Origin: Chloroflexota bacterium
GTDB taxonomy: Bacteria > Chloroflexota > Dehalococcoidia > Lucifugimonadales > UBA3495
NCBI GenBank assembly: GCA_028875055.1
Contig: JAPPGG010000016.1
Coordinates: 1 to 43,885, forward strand
Length of the DNA stretch: 43,885 nt
Direction: 5' to 3'
The notes beneath the pieces were generated by a model. That model saw only the letters and a list, made by a program, of their open reading frames with translations, made no database searches and had not been told where the DNA came from. Positions 8,337-17,636 of the stretch are shown here, piece after piece (within the stretch, counting starts at the first letter, position 1; each line of letters starts with the position of its first letter). A program made the translations under genes and the position numbers.

Positions 8337-9254
8337 ATGCGTAGATACATACTGGCCCGCTTCGTCCAGGCGCTGGTGAGCATGGTTGCCCTGAGCCTGA
8401 TCGTCTTCTTCCTGGCCCGCCTTACCGGCGACCCCAGGGACGTGCTGCTGGGCGACGATTACTCCCAGGAGCAGTGGGACAAGATGGGCGAACTCTGGAG
8501 CCTGGACGAACCCATCTACGTCCAGTACGCCATATTCCTCAGGAATGCGGCCACGGGCAACTTCGGCGAATCCATATTCTGGAAGGAACCGGCGGTGGAA
8601 ATGCTGGCCCGACGCATACCGGCCACCGTCCAGTTGACCCTTACCGCCATGTCCCTGAGCGTAATCATCGCCATTCCCATGGGAATCCTCTCCGCCGTAA
8701 AGCGGGACACCTGGATTGACTACGCGGGCAAGACCATCGCCATGCTGGGCCAGTCGGTGCCCGCTTTCTGGCTGGGCATCATCCTCATCTGGGTGTTTGC
8801 CGTATCCTGGAGCCTGCTGCCCACCTCCGGTCGCGACGGGCCCCTCCATTACGTGCTCCCTTCAGTCACCCTGGGCTGGTTCACCGTGGCCGGCATCATG
8901 AGGATTACCCGCTCGGCCATGCTGGACGTGCTGGACAGCGAATACATCAAGCTGGCCCGGGTAAAGGGTGTGCCGGAGAACGTCGTCATCTGGAACCATG
9001 CCCTGCGCAATGCCGCCATTCCGGTGGTCACTTTCCTGGGGCTCATCCTGGGCAACTTCCTGACCGGATTCGTGGTGGTTGAGACCATCTTCTCCTGGCC
9101 GGGCGTCGGGCTGCTGGCCATCCGGGGAATTCAGTCCAACGATTTTGCCATCATCCAGACGGTGGTCATGTTTGGCGGCCTGCTGTTTATTACCATCAAC
9201 TTCCTGGTGGACATCTTTTACGGGTACCTGGACCCCCGGATCCGCTACGAATGA
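8337..9254 (+). CDS. Peptide-type ABC transporter permease (DppB-like)
   Basis: This 305-residue inner-membrane subunit has an N-terminal transmembrane segment (RYILARFVQALVSMVALSLI), the conserved DppB start region RLTGDPRDVLLG, and about six membrane segments in all. The coupling (EAA-like) loop is IKLARVKGVPENVVIWNHALRNAAIPV, which contacts the ATPases. The C-terminus VDIFYGYLDPRIRYE is characteristic. DppB pairs with DppC, encoded 57 bp downstream. Length and topology are normal for the family. Confidence 0.92.
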   Translation: MRRYILARFVQALVSMVALSLIVFFLARLTGDPRDVLLGDDYSQEQWDKMGELWSLDEPIYVQYAIFLRNAATGNFGESIFWKEPAVEMLARRIPATVQLTLTAMSLSVIIAIPMGILSAVKRDTWIDYAGKTIAMLGQSVPAFWLGIILIWVFAVSWSLLPTSGRDGPLHYVLPSVTLGWFTVAGIMRITRSAMLDVLDSEYIKLARVKGVPENVVIWNHALRNAAIPVVTFLGLILGNFLTGFVVVETIFSWPGVGLLAIRGIQSNDFAIIQTVVMFGGLLFITINFLVDIFYGYLDPRIRYE

Positions 9255-9311
9255 CCACAACGGCAATAACCAACCGGAGCGCAATCGAGTTGAAAACAGT
9301 GGAAGGGAACG

Positions 9312-10202
9312 GTGGCTGACGCAGGAACCACCCCGCGGCTGGTCAGGGCTCGGCAGGTCAGCGGGTTCTGGCGGCAGCTCCGAAGGGCGCCCCTGATCCC
9401 GGGGGTAATACTGCTCGCCGTGGTTGTATTCGCCGTTTTCGCCCGTTCCCTGGCTCCCGAGGCGCCAACCTTCGGCAAGCTGGCCGATGCCTTCATACCT
9501 CCGGCCTGGGTGGAGGGCGGCAGCTCGGCTCACCTGCTGGGCACCGACAGCCTGGGCCGCGATGTTTACAGTCGCATAGTTTACGGGGCCCGCGTCTCGC
9601 TGATAGTGTCCATCTTCGCCATTTTCATTGCCGGCGGCATTGGCACGGTTCTGGGACTGGCCTCCGGTTACTTCGGCGGCCGCATGGACGGAGTAATAAT
9701 GCGCCTGGTGGACATTGCCCTGGCCCTGCCAACTATTCTGATGGCCCTGGTCCTGGTTGCGGTGCTGCAGCCGGGCATCGTGACCGTAATAATCGTAATC
9801 GGCTGCCTCAACTGGGCCAACTATGCCCGGCAGATCCGGGGTGAGGTTTTGACGGTCAAGGAGCGGGACTTCGTGGTGCTGGCCCGGTCCATAGGCTCTT
9901 CTCCCGCCCGCATAATGTCCCGCCACATCCTGCCCAACGTATTCAATACCATCATCGTGCTGGCCACCCTGCAGGTAGGCTCCGTGATTCTTCTGGAGGC
10001 TACCCTGAGCTTCCTCGGGCTGGGAGTACCGCCGCCCGAGCCCTCCTGGGGTCAGATGGTGGCGGAGGGCCGCAACTTTATCGTGGTGGCCTGGTGGATG
10101 GCCCTTTTCCCAGGCATGGCCATTATGCTCACCGTCCTGTCGATGAACCTCATGGGTGACTGGCTCAGGGACTTGCTAGACCCCCGTCTCAGGCAGCTCT
10201 AG
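9312..10202 (+). CDS. Peptide-type ABC transporter permease (DppC-like)
   Basis: This 296-residue inner-membrane partner of the DppB-like subunit begins at a GTG preceded by GGAAGGGAA. The N-terminus carries one membrane segment (PGVILLAVVVFAVFARSLAP). It is followed by the periplasmic motif LLGTDSLGRDVYSRIVYGARVS, which is nearly invariant in DppC/OppC, and the coupling loop VVLARSIGSSPARIMSRHILPN. The C-terminal GDWLRDLLDPRLRQL is typical. It closes the importer operon (two ATPases, lipoprotein, two permeases). Confidence 0.92.
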   Translation: MADAGTTPRLVRARQVSGFWRQLRRAPLIPGVILLAVVVFAVFARSLAPEAPTFGKLADAFIPPAWVEGGSSAHLLGTDSLGRDVYSRIVYGARVSLIVSIFAIFIAGGIGTVLGLASGYFGGRMDGVIMRLVDIALALPTILMALVLVAVLQPGIVTVIIVIGCLNWANYARQIRGEVLTVKERDFVVLARSIGSSPARIMSRHILPNVFNTIIVLATLQVGSVILLEATLSFLGLGVPPPEPSWGQMVAEGRNFIVVAWWMALFPGMAIMLTVLSMNLMGDWLRDLLDPRLRQL

Positions 10203-10306
10203 GCATTTCCTGCCTGGGCCAGCCTTGCCGGGCAACTGTCAGCTGGGGCCCTTCTGGTATATTATCCAAACGCCATTCCAAAACCGGCAATGAACGGAGC
10301 GTCCTT

Positions 10307-11317
10307 ATGTCCCAGTCTCAACCGGCTCGCATCGACTCCCACGCCCACATAGTGCCCCCTTCGCTGATTGACGAGGCCCGAAAATCCGGGGCCACCCTGG
10401 GGGTGTCCGTGGAAGACACCGATCGGGGCCCCGCCCTGCAGTTCGATGGACTGGTCCACCTGAGGCCGGTCGGCGGATTGGCCCGCCTGGAACCCCGGCT
10501 GGAGTGGCTGGAACAGCAGGGCCTGGGCATGCAGATCATCGGCTCCTGGCTGGACATCCAGGGCTACACCCTTTCCGCCGAAAACGCCGCCACCTGGGCG
10601 CGCCTGTTCAACGAGCACCTGGCGGGGATTGTCCGTGCCCATCCGGACCGGTTTGCCGGCCTGGCCACCGTACCGGTTCAGGATGGCGCCCTGGCAGCCA
10701 GGGAACTGGAGTACGCGGTGAAGGAACTGGGGATGCTGGGTGCGATGCTGGCCACCGACCCCATGGAACAGGACCTGGCCAAGGAGAGCTTCGAGCCCTT
10801 CTGGGAAGCGGCCGAGGACCTGGGCGTTCCCCTGGTGATGCACCCGCCCACTCACGGCTTCGGCGCCAGCATCCGGCCCTCCTACCTGGCCTTCTCGCTG
10901 GGCCGGACCCTCGACACCACCATCACCATGGCCAAGCTCATCCTGGGCGGCCTACTGGACCGGCGCCCCAACCTGAAGATGATGCTGGTGCACGGAGGCG
11001 GTTATCTTCCCTACCAGGCCGCCCGCATCGACAATGGCTACCGCAGCGGCGCCGGACGCCCCGTGGACCTGCAGCGGGACAAACCCTCGGACTACCTGCC
11101 GCTGCTGTACTACGACAACGTCGCCGTGTCGGCCCCCGCCGTCCGCATGATGCACGATATCGCCGGAACCGAACACCTGCTGCTGGGCTCCGACTATGTC
11201 TTCGCCGGCTCGCGGGAACCCATATCGCAGAATATTGAGGAAGCCGGATTCTCGTCCGAACAGGTCAACCTGATCTGTTGCGGCAATGCCCGCCGGCTGT
11301 TCTGGAACGAAGGCTAG
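10307..11317 (+). CDS. Amidohydrolase 2 family metal-dependent hydrolase/decarboxylase (ACMSD-like)
   Basis: This 336-residue TIM-barrel protein starts with the metal motif RIDSHAHIVP (His12, His14). The later ligands are visible as His179 in VMHPPTH, His229 in MLVHGGGYLPYQAAR and Asp296 in LLGSDYVF. The HGGGYLPYQ...R block followed by GSDY is the signature of aminocarboxymuconate-semialdehyde decarboxylase and related gamma-resorcylate-type enzymes. Such enzymes decarboxylate or hydrolyse aromatic acids or their ring-cleavage products. The true substrate is unknown. A GGAG site precedes the ATG and a -10-like TATATT lies about 45 bp upstream. It follows the importer but with a 104-bp gap, so co-transcription is uncertain. 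Confidence 0.85.
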   Translation: MSQSQPARIDSHAHIVPPSLIDEARKSGATLGVSVEDTDRGPALQFDGLVHLRPVGGLARLEPRLEWLEQQGLGMQIIGSWLDIQGYTLSAENAATWARLFNEHLAGIVRAHPDRFAGLATVPVQDGALAARELEYAVKELGMLGAMLATDPMEQDLAKESFEPFWEAAEDLGVPLVMHPPTHGFGASIRPSYLAFSLGRTLDTTITMAKLILGGLLDRRPNLKMMLVHGGGYLPYQAARIDNGYRSGAGRPVDLQRDKPSDYLPLLYYDNVAVSAPAVRMMHDIAGTEHLLLGSDYVFAGSREPISQNIEEAGFSSEQVNLICCGNARRLFWNEG

Positions 11318-11518
11318 CCCGGGCCGGACGCAGATGGGGAGAGCAGAACGTTATCCCCGGCGGGAAAGTCCAGGAGCGACGCCGTATCCGGAAGCCACTT
11401 CAAGATTTCTTCCCCTCTGACGGGGTAAGTCCGGGGTGGGTGTGACGCATTGCGGAAATCCCCTGTCCATTTGTCCACTGACATCCGGCGAAAGGGCGGC
11501 CTGTTCCTGAAACGGCTG

Positions 11519-12337
11519 CTACGTCCCGATCCGCACCGGGTCCACCGCGTCGCGCACCGAGCGAATGATGGACAGGGCGGTCAGTCGGCCGGTCTTGGGG
11601 TTCTCCGAGGGAATGTTCTCGATATGCACCCGCAGCAGGCCGAACTCCCCCTCCACCGTAATGTCGTGGCAGTTGCGGGTCAGTGAAGGGTCGGCAACTA
11701 TCCGGACCATCGTCCGGTCGGCCCCGATTCCCGCCAGGCTCACCGCCGCCGACACGTTCAGGTTCGAGGGAAATCCCCGCACCGCCTCCCTGGCCGGGCC
11801 GTAGAAAACTTCCCGCTCTTCGGTAAGCAGCCTGATGGGAACCTCGTTCTCCACCAGGTAGGGCGCGCCCTCCAGGGCCTCGACGGGCTTGCGGGACACC
11901 ATCTCCACCCGGTCCACCCGACCCTGGCAGGCCGACTTTATCCCGTCCAGGCCCGCAATGGCCCCCGAAGGAGCGTAGAGACGGCAACCCGTCGCCCGGG
12001 CCTGCTTGATAATCTCCGGGTACTCCAGCAGCGCGCCAATGCTGATGACCATGAGGTCCTTTCCCGCCGCAAAGGCCGCCTCTGCCAGGCCGGGAACAAC
12101 GTGCCCGCCGGCCGTTTCCACCAGCAGCGACGAGCGTTCCACCAGCTCCGGCAACTCCAGGTAGGGCGGCGGGGTATCCAGGGTGGCCAGGAACTCCCGC
12201 GCCGTGGCAGACGTGCGGCTGGTAACGCCGGCCACGGGTACGCCCAGGGCGCCCGTATCGCCCGCCCGCAGCAGGGCCCGGCCAATGGCTCCGCAACCTA
12301 CAATCCCTATAGCATCAGTCCCTGCGGCATCAGTCAT
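11519..12337 (-). CDS. L-aspartate dehydrogenase
   Basis: From ATG 12337 the protein has 272 residues, the normal family length. It opens with a Rossmann fold (AIGIVGCGAIGRALL). It then shows SGAIAGLDGIKSA, NLNVSAAVSLAGIGADRT, CHDITVEGEFG (with the likely catalytic His) and ENIPSENPKTGRLTALSII, the successive blocks of NAD(P)-dependent aspartate dehydrogenase. The enzyme interconverts aspartate and iminoaspartate/oxaloacetate. In some bacteria it feeds quinolinate and NAD synthesis, in others aspartate breakdown. The open frame runs on to 12487, but GGAGG just before 12337 fixes the start. It is divergent from the DUF917/hydantoinase pair; no nadA or nadC is in the window. Confidence 0.88.
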   Translation of the reverse strand: MTDAAGTDAIGIVGCGAIGRALLRAGDTGALGVPVAGVTSRTSATAREFLATLDTPPPYLELPELVERSSLLVETAGGHVVPGLAEAAFAAGKDLMVISIGALLEYPEIIKQARATGCRLYAPSGAIAGLDGIKSACQGRVDRVEMVSRKPVEALEGAPYLVENEVPIRLLTEEREVFYGPAREAVRGFPSNLNVSAAVSLAGIGADRTMVRIVADPSLTRNCHDITVEGEFGLLRVHIENIPSENPKTGRLTALSIIRSVRDAVDPVRIGT

Positions 12338-12640
12338 AGCGCTGCCTCCGGCCCCAACTCTACCACACTGCCAGCCCCCGGTTCCCGGGAAGGACTGGTT
12401 TGGCGCGGATGGCGCGATTGCCCTCATATAGCCCCCAGGTTGACACCCCCATACCCCCTCAATACACTGCTGACTTACCGGTACCATAAGACCGGTATTC
12501 CCAAAAGCAACACCGTTCCGACTCGGGTCAATAGCCGGACGGAGTAAAGGCCTGCTTCCGGATTACGCGGGAATTGCGGGGCATATGGGGCGGCGTTCGG
12601 AACGCATTCATGAGTTTTGCGGTCAGGGGCCAGAAGGGAT
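12338..12640. other. Divergent intergenic region between aspartate dehydrogenase and DUF917 genes
   Basis: About 300 bp with no credible gene. It must hold both divergent promoters. The best rightward candidate is the TTGACA/TACACT pair at 12440-12468, annotated separately. I saw no clear operator or riboswitch. Confidence 0.5.
12440..12468 (+). promoter_or_regulatory. Candidate sigma-70-type promoter for the DUF917/hydantoinase pair
   Basis: TTGACA (12440-12445), a 17-base spacer and TACACT (12463-12468; four of six consensus bases) point rightward. The predicted leader to the DUF917 ATG would be about 165 bases. The spacing is ideal but the -10 is imperfect. Confidence 0.4.
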
Positions 12641-13720
12641 ATGTGGCAGGCTACTGAGGATGTGCTGGAGGCGGTTGCCATAGGCGCCGGAATTCTGGGT
12701 ACGGGCGGCGGCGGCAACCCGTACATCGGGCGGTTGCGGGCGCGGCAGGCAATGCGCCGGTGGGGTCCGGTGAGCGTAATGGCGCCGGAGGAGGTTCCGG
12801 AGGATGCCCGGGTAATCTGCGTGGGCGGTATTGGCGCGCCTACGGTGGGCATTGAGAAGGTGCGGGACCTCCAGTCTTACCATGCCCTGCGCGCCATAGA
12901 GGAGTTCACCGGCGAAGAGGCCACCGCCCTGATCTCCAACGAGATTGGCGGCAGCAACTCGGTGGAGGTGATGATCGCGGCCGCCAAGGCCGGCCTGCCC
13001 ATCGTGGACGCCGACGGCATGGGGCGGGCCTTCCCCGAGTTCCAGATGAAGACCTTCTTCGTGTACGGCGTTCCCTTTTGCCCCATGGCCATTGCCGACG
13101 AGAAGGGCAACTCCATCATCATCCGGGAGACCATCACCCCGGCCTGGGCCGAACGACTGGCCCGGGCCGCCACCATCCAGATGGGCTGCGTGGCCTGCTA
13201 CGCCGTGGCTCCCATGTCCGCCGAGCAGGTCAGGACCACCGCCGTTCCCAACACCCTGACCCTGGCCCGAGACCTGGGCAACGCCGTAATGCAGGCGCAT
13301 GACACCGGCGACGACCCGCTGCAGGCCATACTGGGAACCTGTCCCGGCAGGATTCTATTCTCGGGCAAGGTGGTGGACCTGGACCGCCGCACCACCGGCG
13401 GCTTCGCCCGGGGCACGCTGGCCATCGACGGACTGGACGATTTCGCCAGACAAAGGATGGTAATCGACTTCCAGAACGAGAACCTCATTGCCCGGGTGGA
13501 CGGAGAAATTGTCTGCACCGTTCCCGACCTTATCTGCGCGGTGACCACCGACGGGGGCGAACCGGTGACCACGGAACTGATGCGGTACGGCCTGCGGGTG
13601 ACCATTCTGGGCTTTCCCGCGCCCGCGCTGTGGACGACACCCCAGGGTCTGCACGAGTCCGGCCCCAGACACTTCGGATACGACACCGATTACATCCCCC
13701 TTCAGGTGGCGGCGGACTGA
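12641..13720 (+). CDS. DUF917 family protein (partner of hydantoinase-type ATPase)
   Basis: From ATG 12641 the protein has 359 residues. The DUF917 start is clear: GAGILGTGGGGNPYIGRL, then ISNEIGGSNSVEVMIAAAKAGLPIVDADGMGRAFPE. The family (also described as S-methylthiohydantoin desulfurase-type domain) almost always occurs beside or fused to hydantoinase/oxoprolinase-like proteins, as here. A role in opening or modifying a cyclic amide is inferred from that pairing only. The frame could begin at TTG 12617, but AGAAGGGAT directly before ATG 12641 favours the latter. Its stop is one base from the next ATG, so the pair is co-translated. Confidence 0.85.
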   Translation: MWQATEDVLEAVAIGAGILGTGGGGNPYIGRLRARQAMRRWGPVSVMAPEEVPEDARVICVGGIGAPTVGIEKVRDLQSYHALRAIEEFTGEEATALISNEIGGSNSVEVMIAAAKAGLPIVDADGMGRAFPEFQMKTFFVYGVPFCPMAIADEKGNSIIIRETITPAWAERLARAATIQMGCVACYAVAPMSAEQVRTTAVPNTLTLARDLGNAVMQAHDTGDDPLQAILGTCPGRILFSGKVVDLDRRTTGGFARGTLAIDGLDDFARQRMVIDFQNENLIARVDGEIVCTVPDLICAVTTDGGEPVTTELMRYGLRVTILGFPAPALWTTPQGLHESGPRHFGYDTDYIPLQVAAD

Positions 13721-13721
13721 T

Positions 13722-15269
13722 ATGTTCATTGGCGTGGACGTGGGGGGCACCAACACCGATGCCGTCCTGATGGACGGCAGTCAACTGGTCGGCGCGGCCA
13801 AGGCGCCAACCACCGGCGACGTCACATCGGGCATCGTTGACTCGGTAACCGAACTGCTCAGGCAGTATCCAACCCACACCACCGACGCGGTGATGGTCGG
13901 CACTACCCACTTTACCAACGCCCTGCTGGAACGGAGAGAGCTCTCGCCCACGGCGTCGCTGCGGCTGTGCCTGCCGGCAACGCAGCTGCTGCCGCCACTG
14001 GTGGACTGGCCTGAGGAACTGAAGCAGGCCATTGGGGGCCTCACCTACATGGTGGGCGGCGGCAACGAGTTCGACGGACGGGAAATCTCATCGCTGGACC
14101 GGGCGAAACTGCGGGCGGCGGCAAGGGATATGGTAAGCCGGGGAGTGCGGGCCGTGGCCGTCTGCGGAGTATTTTCCCCGGTTGACCCGGCCCACGAGAG
14201 CGAGGCGGCTGCCCTCATACGAGAGGAAGCGCCGGACTTGCGGGTGTGCCTTTCCCACGAGAACGGGCGCATGGGCCTGCTGGAGCGGGAGAATGCCGCC
14301 GTCCTGAACGCCTGCCTGGGCGAGCTGGCGCACCGGACCGTCCGGGGCATTGCCGAGGCTTTGAAGCGGCTGGGCATTGACGCGCCCCTCTTTATGAGCC
14401 AAAACGACGGCACACTGATGGATACGGACTTTGCGGCGCGCTTTCCCGTGCTGACCATCTCATCGGGTCCCACCAACAGCATGCGGGGCGCGGCGTACCT
14501 GTCGGGCATCACGGACGGCATCGTGGTGGACGTGGGGGGCACCTCCACCGACGTGGGCGCGCTGGTGAAGGGATTTCCCCGGGAGTCGGCGGTGGCCGTC
14601 CAACTGGCTGGCGTCCGGACCAACTTCCGAATACCCGACATGGTTTCAATAGCCCTGGGAGGAGGCACCGTGGTAACGCCCGACCCCTGGAGGATGGGTC
14701 CGGAGAGTGTGGGGTACCGGCTGACGGCGGAGGCGCGGGTCTTCGGCGGGGACGTTCTGACCACCACCGACCTGGCCGTGGCCGCGGGACGGGCCAGTAT
14801 TGGAGACCCCCAGCGGGTGGCGGAACTGGATCCATCGTTGGTGGAACGGGGCATGGGTGAAATCCAGGCCAGGGTGGAGACCGCGGTGGACCGGGTGAAA
14901 CTCAGCGGCGAAGACGCGCCGGTGGTACTGGTAGGCGGCGGCAGCATTCTGCTGGGGGACGCGCTGGCCGGAGCTTCCCAGGCGCTGCGTCCGGAACACG
15001 CCGGAGTGGCCAATGCCATCGGGGCTGCCATTGCCCAGGTGGGCGGGCAAATGGAACGGGTCTATTCGCTGGAGTCGGAAGGCCGCGCCGAGGCCATCGC
15101 CGACTGCTCGGCCGGGGCGGTACAAAGAGCCGTGGCAGCCGGAGCGGACCCTTCAACCGTTGAAGTGGTGGACGTGGAGGAGGTCCCCCTTACCTACATC
15201 CCCAGCAACGCTACCCTGGTAAGGGTGCGGGCCGTGGGAGACCTGGCGCTCTGTGGCGCCGGTAAGTAG
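13722..15269 (+). CDS. Hydantoinase/oxoprolinase family protein (HyuA-like)
   Basis: This 515-residue protein has an ASKHA-type nucleotide fold. The N-terminal phosphate loop is FIGVDVGGTNTDAVLMDG, a second phosphate motif is IVVDVGGTSTDVGALVKG (about residue 267), and the adenosine-type motif is VLVGGGSILLG (about residue 405). The family performs ATP-dependent opening of 5-membered cyclic amides such as hydantoins or 5-oxoproline. The 500-residue type lacks the separate B subunit and usually sits with DUF917, as seen here. Length is normal for this short class. The substrate is not known. The gene converges on the 734-residue protein gene. Confidence 0.87.
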   Translation: MFIGVDVGGTNTDAVLMDGSQLVGAAKAPTTGDVTSGIVDSVTELLRQYPTHTTDAVMVGTTHFTNALLERRELSPTASLRLCLPATQLLPPLVDWPEELKQAIGGLTYMVGGGNEFDGREISSLDRAKLRAAARDMVSRGVRAVAVCGVFSPVDPAHESEAAALIREEAPDLRVCLSHENGRMGLLERENAAVLNACLGELAHRTVRGIAEALKRLGIDAPLFMSQNDGTLMDTDFAARFPVLTISSGPTNSMRGAAYLSGITDGIVVDVGGTSTDVGALVKGFPRESAVAVQLAGVRTNFRIPDMVSIALGGGTVVTPDPWRMGPESVGYRLTAEARVFGGDVLTTTDLAVAAGRASIGDPQRVAELDPSLVERGMGEIQARVETAVDRVKLSGEDAPVVLVGGGSILLGDALAGASQALRPEHAGVANAIGAAIAQVGGQMERVYSLESEGRAEAIADCSAGAVQRAVAAGADPSTVEVVDVEEVPLTYIPSNATLVRVRAVGDLALCGAGK

Positions 15270-15387
15270 CCCAGCCACGTAGGGGCAGGAATTACAACCG
15301 GTGTAAGGGTTGGCGTCTCCGAGGATAGGTCCAGGGTCGGCGCCGGCCGGTGAAGGTTCCGGAAAGACCTGGCGGGAGGCCGGTCGG

Positions 15388-17592
15388 TCAGGCGGCGGAG
15401 GTGCGCTGATGCTGGCCGATGTAGCCAATGACCACCTTCTGCAGCTGACGGTCCCAGTCGAAGGCAATGCGGATAGTGCGGCGGGGGTCGAAGCTGTTGC
15501 CCTTGCCAATGTGCTCGCCCAGCCAGATCCGCCGTCCGTCAACCCAGGTGCTGTAGGAATCCCTGAACTGGGTCATGGTATTCTCGTGCTGGCTGGTCTT
15601 GTACCACATGCCGCAGGCGGAGCGGCAGGCCTCGTCCATGTCGCCGATGGGGTTTCGACCCAGGTGCGAGGTGAAGTAATCGGTGGCCAGCCAGCGCAAG
15701 GCGTTCCAAACCTGCTCCGGCCACTTAAAGGAACTTTCATCCGCATTCGATTCGGCGTTCAGCTGGAACAGCAACTGGCCCGGGTAACGCTCCCTGGCCA
15801 GGGCCACCGCCGCGCCGACTGAATCCAGCTCGGGAGTATCCTCGGTCTCTCCGGGGTTGTCCCGGTATGCTACCGCCCAGCGCAGGTTTTCCTCCTGGCT
15901 GCGACTCTCGTACAGCCGGCGCTCCAGGGCTTTAACCTGCTCCTTGAGTCCCGCGTTCTCATGCTCCAAGTCATCGGTCTCCTGCTCCAGGTCCTGGAGG
16001 GACAGCAGCAGCAGAATATGGCCATCGATGTCGCAGGCAGGCGCCGGGGTTTCCTGGTCCAGGCTGCCGGGGGTTTCCGTATCGCACTTTTCGCCGTTCC
16101 GATTCCGGTTGTCGAGTTCAATCGCTGCGGCGGCGGATTCCGCCTGGACACTGGAAATGGCACTACACACGGGCTCCGTGTCGGCTTCGAGCTCCTGGTG
16201 GTCCTCGCCGCCGTCCGATACCTCAGGGTCTCCAAAGATGCGCTGCAAGAGGCCAGTTGCGTCCAGGATTTGCGGTACTAGTTCCGCCCGCCGAGCTGCT
16301 CGGGCCATTTCGTCGGAGACTACAGGGGCCCTGTCGTAGATGGGCGCGTATTGGGCCAGCAGTTCCCGTAGTTTTACTGCTTGGAATTGAAGCTCTAAAC
16401 AGGTGTAAGCTGGAACAAGGTTCTTAACTGACCAGGCCGATGGTTCACATTGGAAGAATACCAGCAGGTTAGAATATTCCGACTGGATTTCCTCAAGAAG
16501 AGCATCCACCGAGGACGCCATAGCTCTCTGCGTCTGCTTGGTATCGGTAATACCGGAGAGTGATCTGGCAAAGCTTGGTATGACATTTTCCCATTCGGGC
16601 GCAGAAAATGGCAGGTTCCACAGGGTTGACAAGGTAGAAGATAGAACCTCCCCAATCTCGGAGCTACTCCACAACTCGTCAGGATCCTCTAGATCCAGTT
16701 CTTCTTCACCATCGTCCTCTAGGTCAAATTCATTACATTCGAGGTTGCACGCCACCGCCTTGCCCGAAAGAAGTTGCAACATCAGCATCACCGCATTCGG
16801 GTCGTAGTCCGGCAGTTTCTCCACACAAGCCAACAGTGCTTCAGTGACTGTAGTATCCTCGTATTCGACCTCTAACGGTTCTGTTAAGGCGTGGGGTGCC
16901 CGAACTGGAATGTCCAGTAGCTGTAGCTCTGCCGTCACTGACTGGGCCAGCTCTTGCTGTGTCTCGTACCAGGCACGCAATATTGGCGCAGCCATTCGAT
17001 GAGATGACTGCACCAATTCGCTCACCCGCCGCAGGATGACGGGCGTGGGAGCTAAACGGGCATTGCGGAACCCATCTACTTTCCTTATGTGGCTGTCTAT
17101 GGCCTGGTTAAGGACATCGCGGATACGGCCTGGTAGTTCTCCCCGTGACTCCAGGGCCACTTTTACGGCCTCTTCCAGAATGTCGTCTTCCAGCATTGCA
17201 AACAAAACAGTCAACGGTAATTCCCTGAACTTTTCGTCGGAATTGCCCTTATGGTCCATCATTTCCAATTCCCGATCCTCTCGTGCTTTTGCCGCGCGTT
17301 TTTGCCAAGAAATACGCTCGCCTTTAGAGATTATCTTGGTCAGTTCGTCCTTGTCCCACAGGTTCGGGAAATTAATCCTGATAGGCCGGTCGGTGTGCGG
17401 CCGAGCCATATCTCTAGATATGAGTCCCGCTTTCTCCAAATGCTTGATGTGGTAACGGACACCGGATCGAGAGCAGCCCAGGTAATCAGCCAGATTCTGC
17501 AGGGAGTACCAGCACTCACCTTTCGCGTCTGCCTTATCCCGAACCGCGAGGTAGATGCTCAGGGTCTTATTGAAGTCGGGCGGTGCGGGCAT
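15388..17592 (-). CDS. Large winged-helix/coiled-coil protein of unknown function
   Basis: This 734-residue protein is not recognised as a whole. Residues about 1-75 form a winged helix (YSLQNLADYLGCSRSGVRYHIKHLEKAGLISR) like those of plasmid/phage replication proteins and ArsR/MarR-type regulators. Residues about 100-450 are helical and acidic, including an Asp/Glu run (DDGEEELDLEDPDE). Residues about 535-575 are a heptad coiled coil (LLSLQDLEQETDDLEHENAGLKEQ split over two helices). The last 130 residues form a compact domain with YPGQLLFQLNAESNADES, a DPRRTIRIAFDWD strand and VVIGYIGQH at the end. The codon bias and base content of the first two thirds are AT-richer than the neighbours, hinting at acquisition. 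GAGGA precedes the ATG, and a palindrome lies 45 bp upstream. A self-regulated DNA-binding protein is inference. Confidence 0.7.
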   Translation of the reverse strand: MPAPPDFNKTLSIYLAVRDKADAKGECWYSLQNLADYLGCSRSGVRYHIKHLEKAGLISRDMARPHTDRPIRINFPNLWDKDELTKIISKGERISWQKRAAKAREDRELEMMDHKGNSDEKFRELPLTVLFAMLEDDILEEAVKVALESRGELPGRIRDVLNQAIDSHIRKVDGFRNARLAPTPVILRRVSELVQSSHRMAAPILRAWYETQQELAQSVTAELQLLDIPVRAPHALTEPLEVEYEDTTVTEALLACVEKLPDYDPNAVMLMLQLLSGKAVACNLECNEFDLEDDGEEELDLEDPDELWSSSEIGEVLSSTLSTLWNLPFSAPEWENVIPSFARSLSGITDTKQTQRAMASSVDALLEEIQSEYSNLLVFFQCEPSAWSVKNLVPAYTCLELQFQAVKLRELLAQYAPIYDRAPVVSDEMARAARRAELVPQILDATGLLQRIFGDPEVSDGGEDHQELEADTEPVCSAISSVQAESAAAAIELDNRNRNGEKCDTETPGSLDQETPAPACDIDGHILLLLSLQDLEQETDDLEHENAGLKEQVKALERRLYESRSQEENLRWAVAYRDNPGETEDTPELDSVGAAVALARERYPGQLLFQLNAESNADESSFKWPEQVWNALRWLATDYFTSHLGRNPIGDMDEACRSACGMWYKTSQHENTMTQFRDSYSTWVDGRRIWLGEHIGKGNSFDPRRTIRIAFDWDRQLQKVVIGYIGQHQRTSAA

Positions 17593-17636
17593 AAATCCTC
17601 AAGTACTTTAGCTCGACTCTGGTTTGGATGAGGGGG

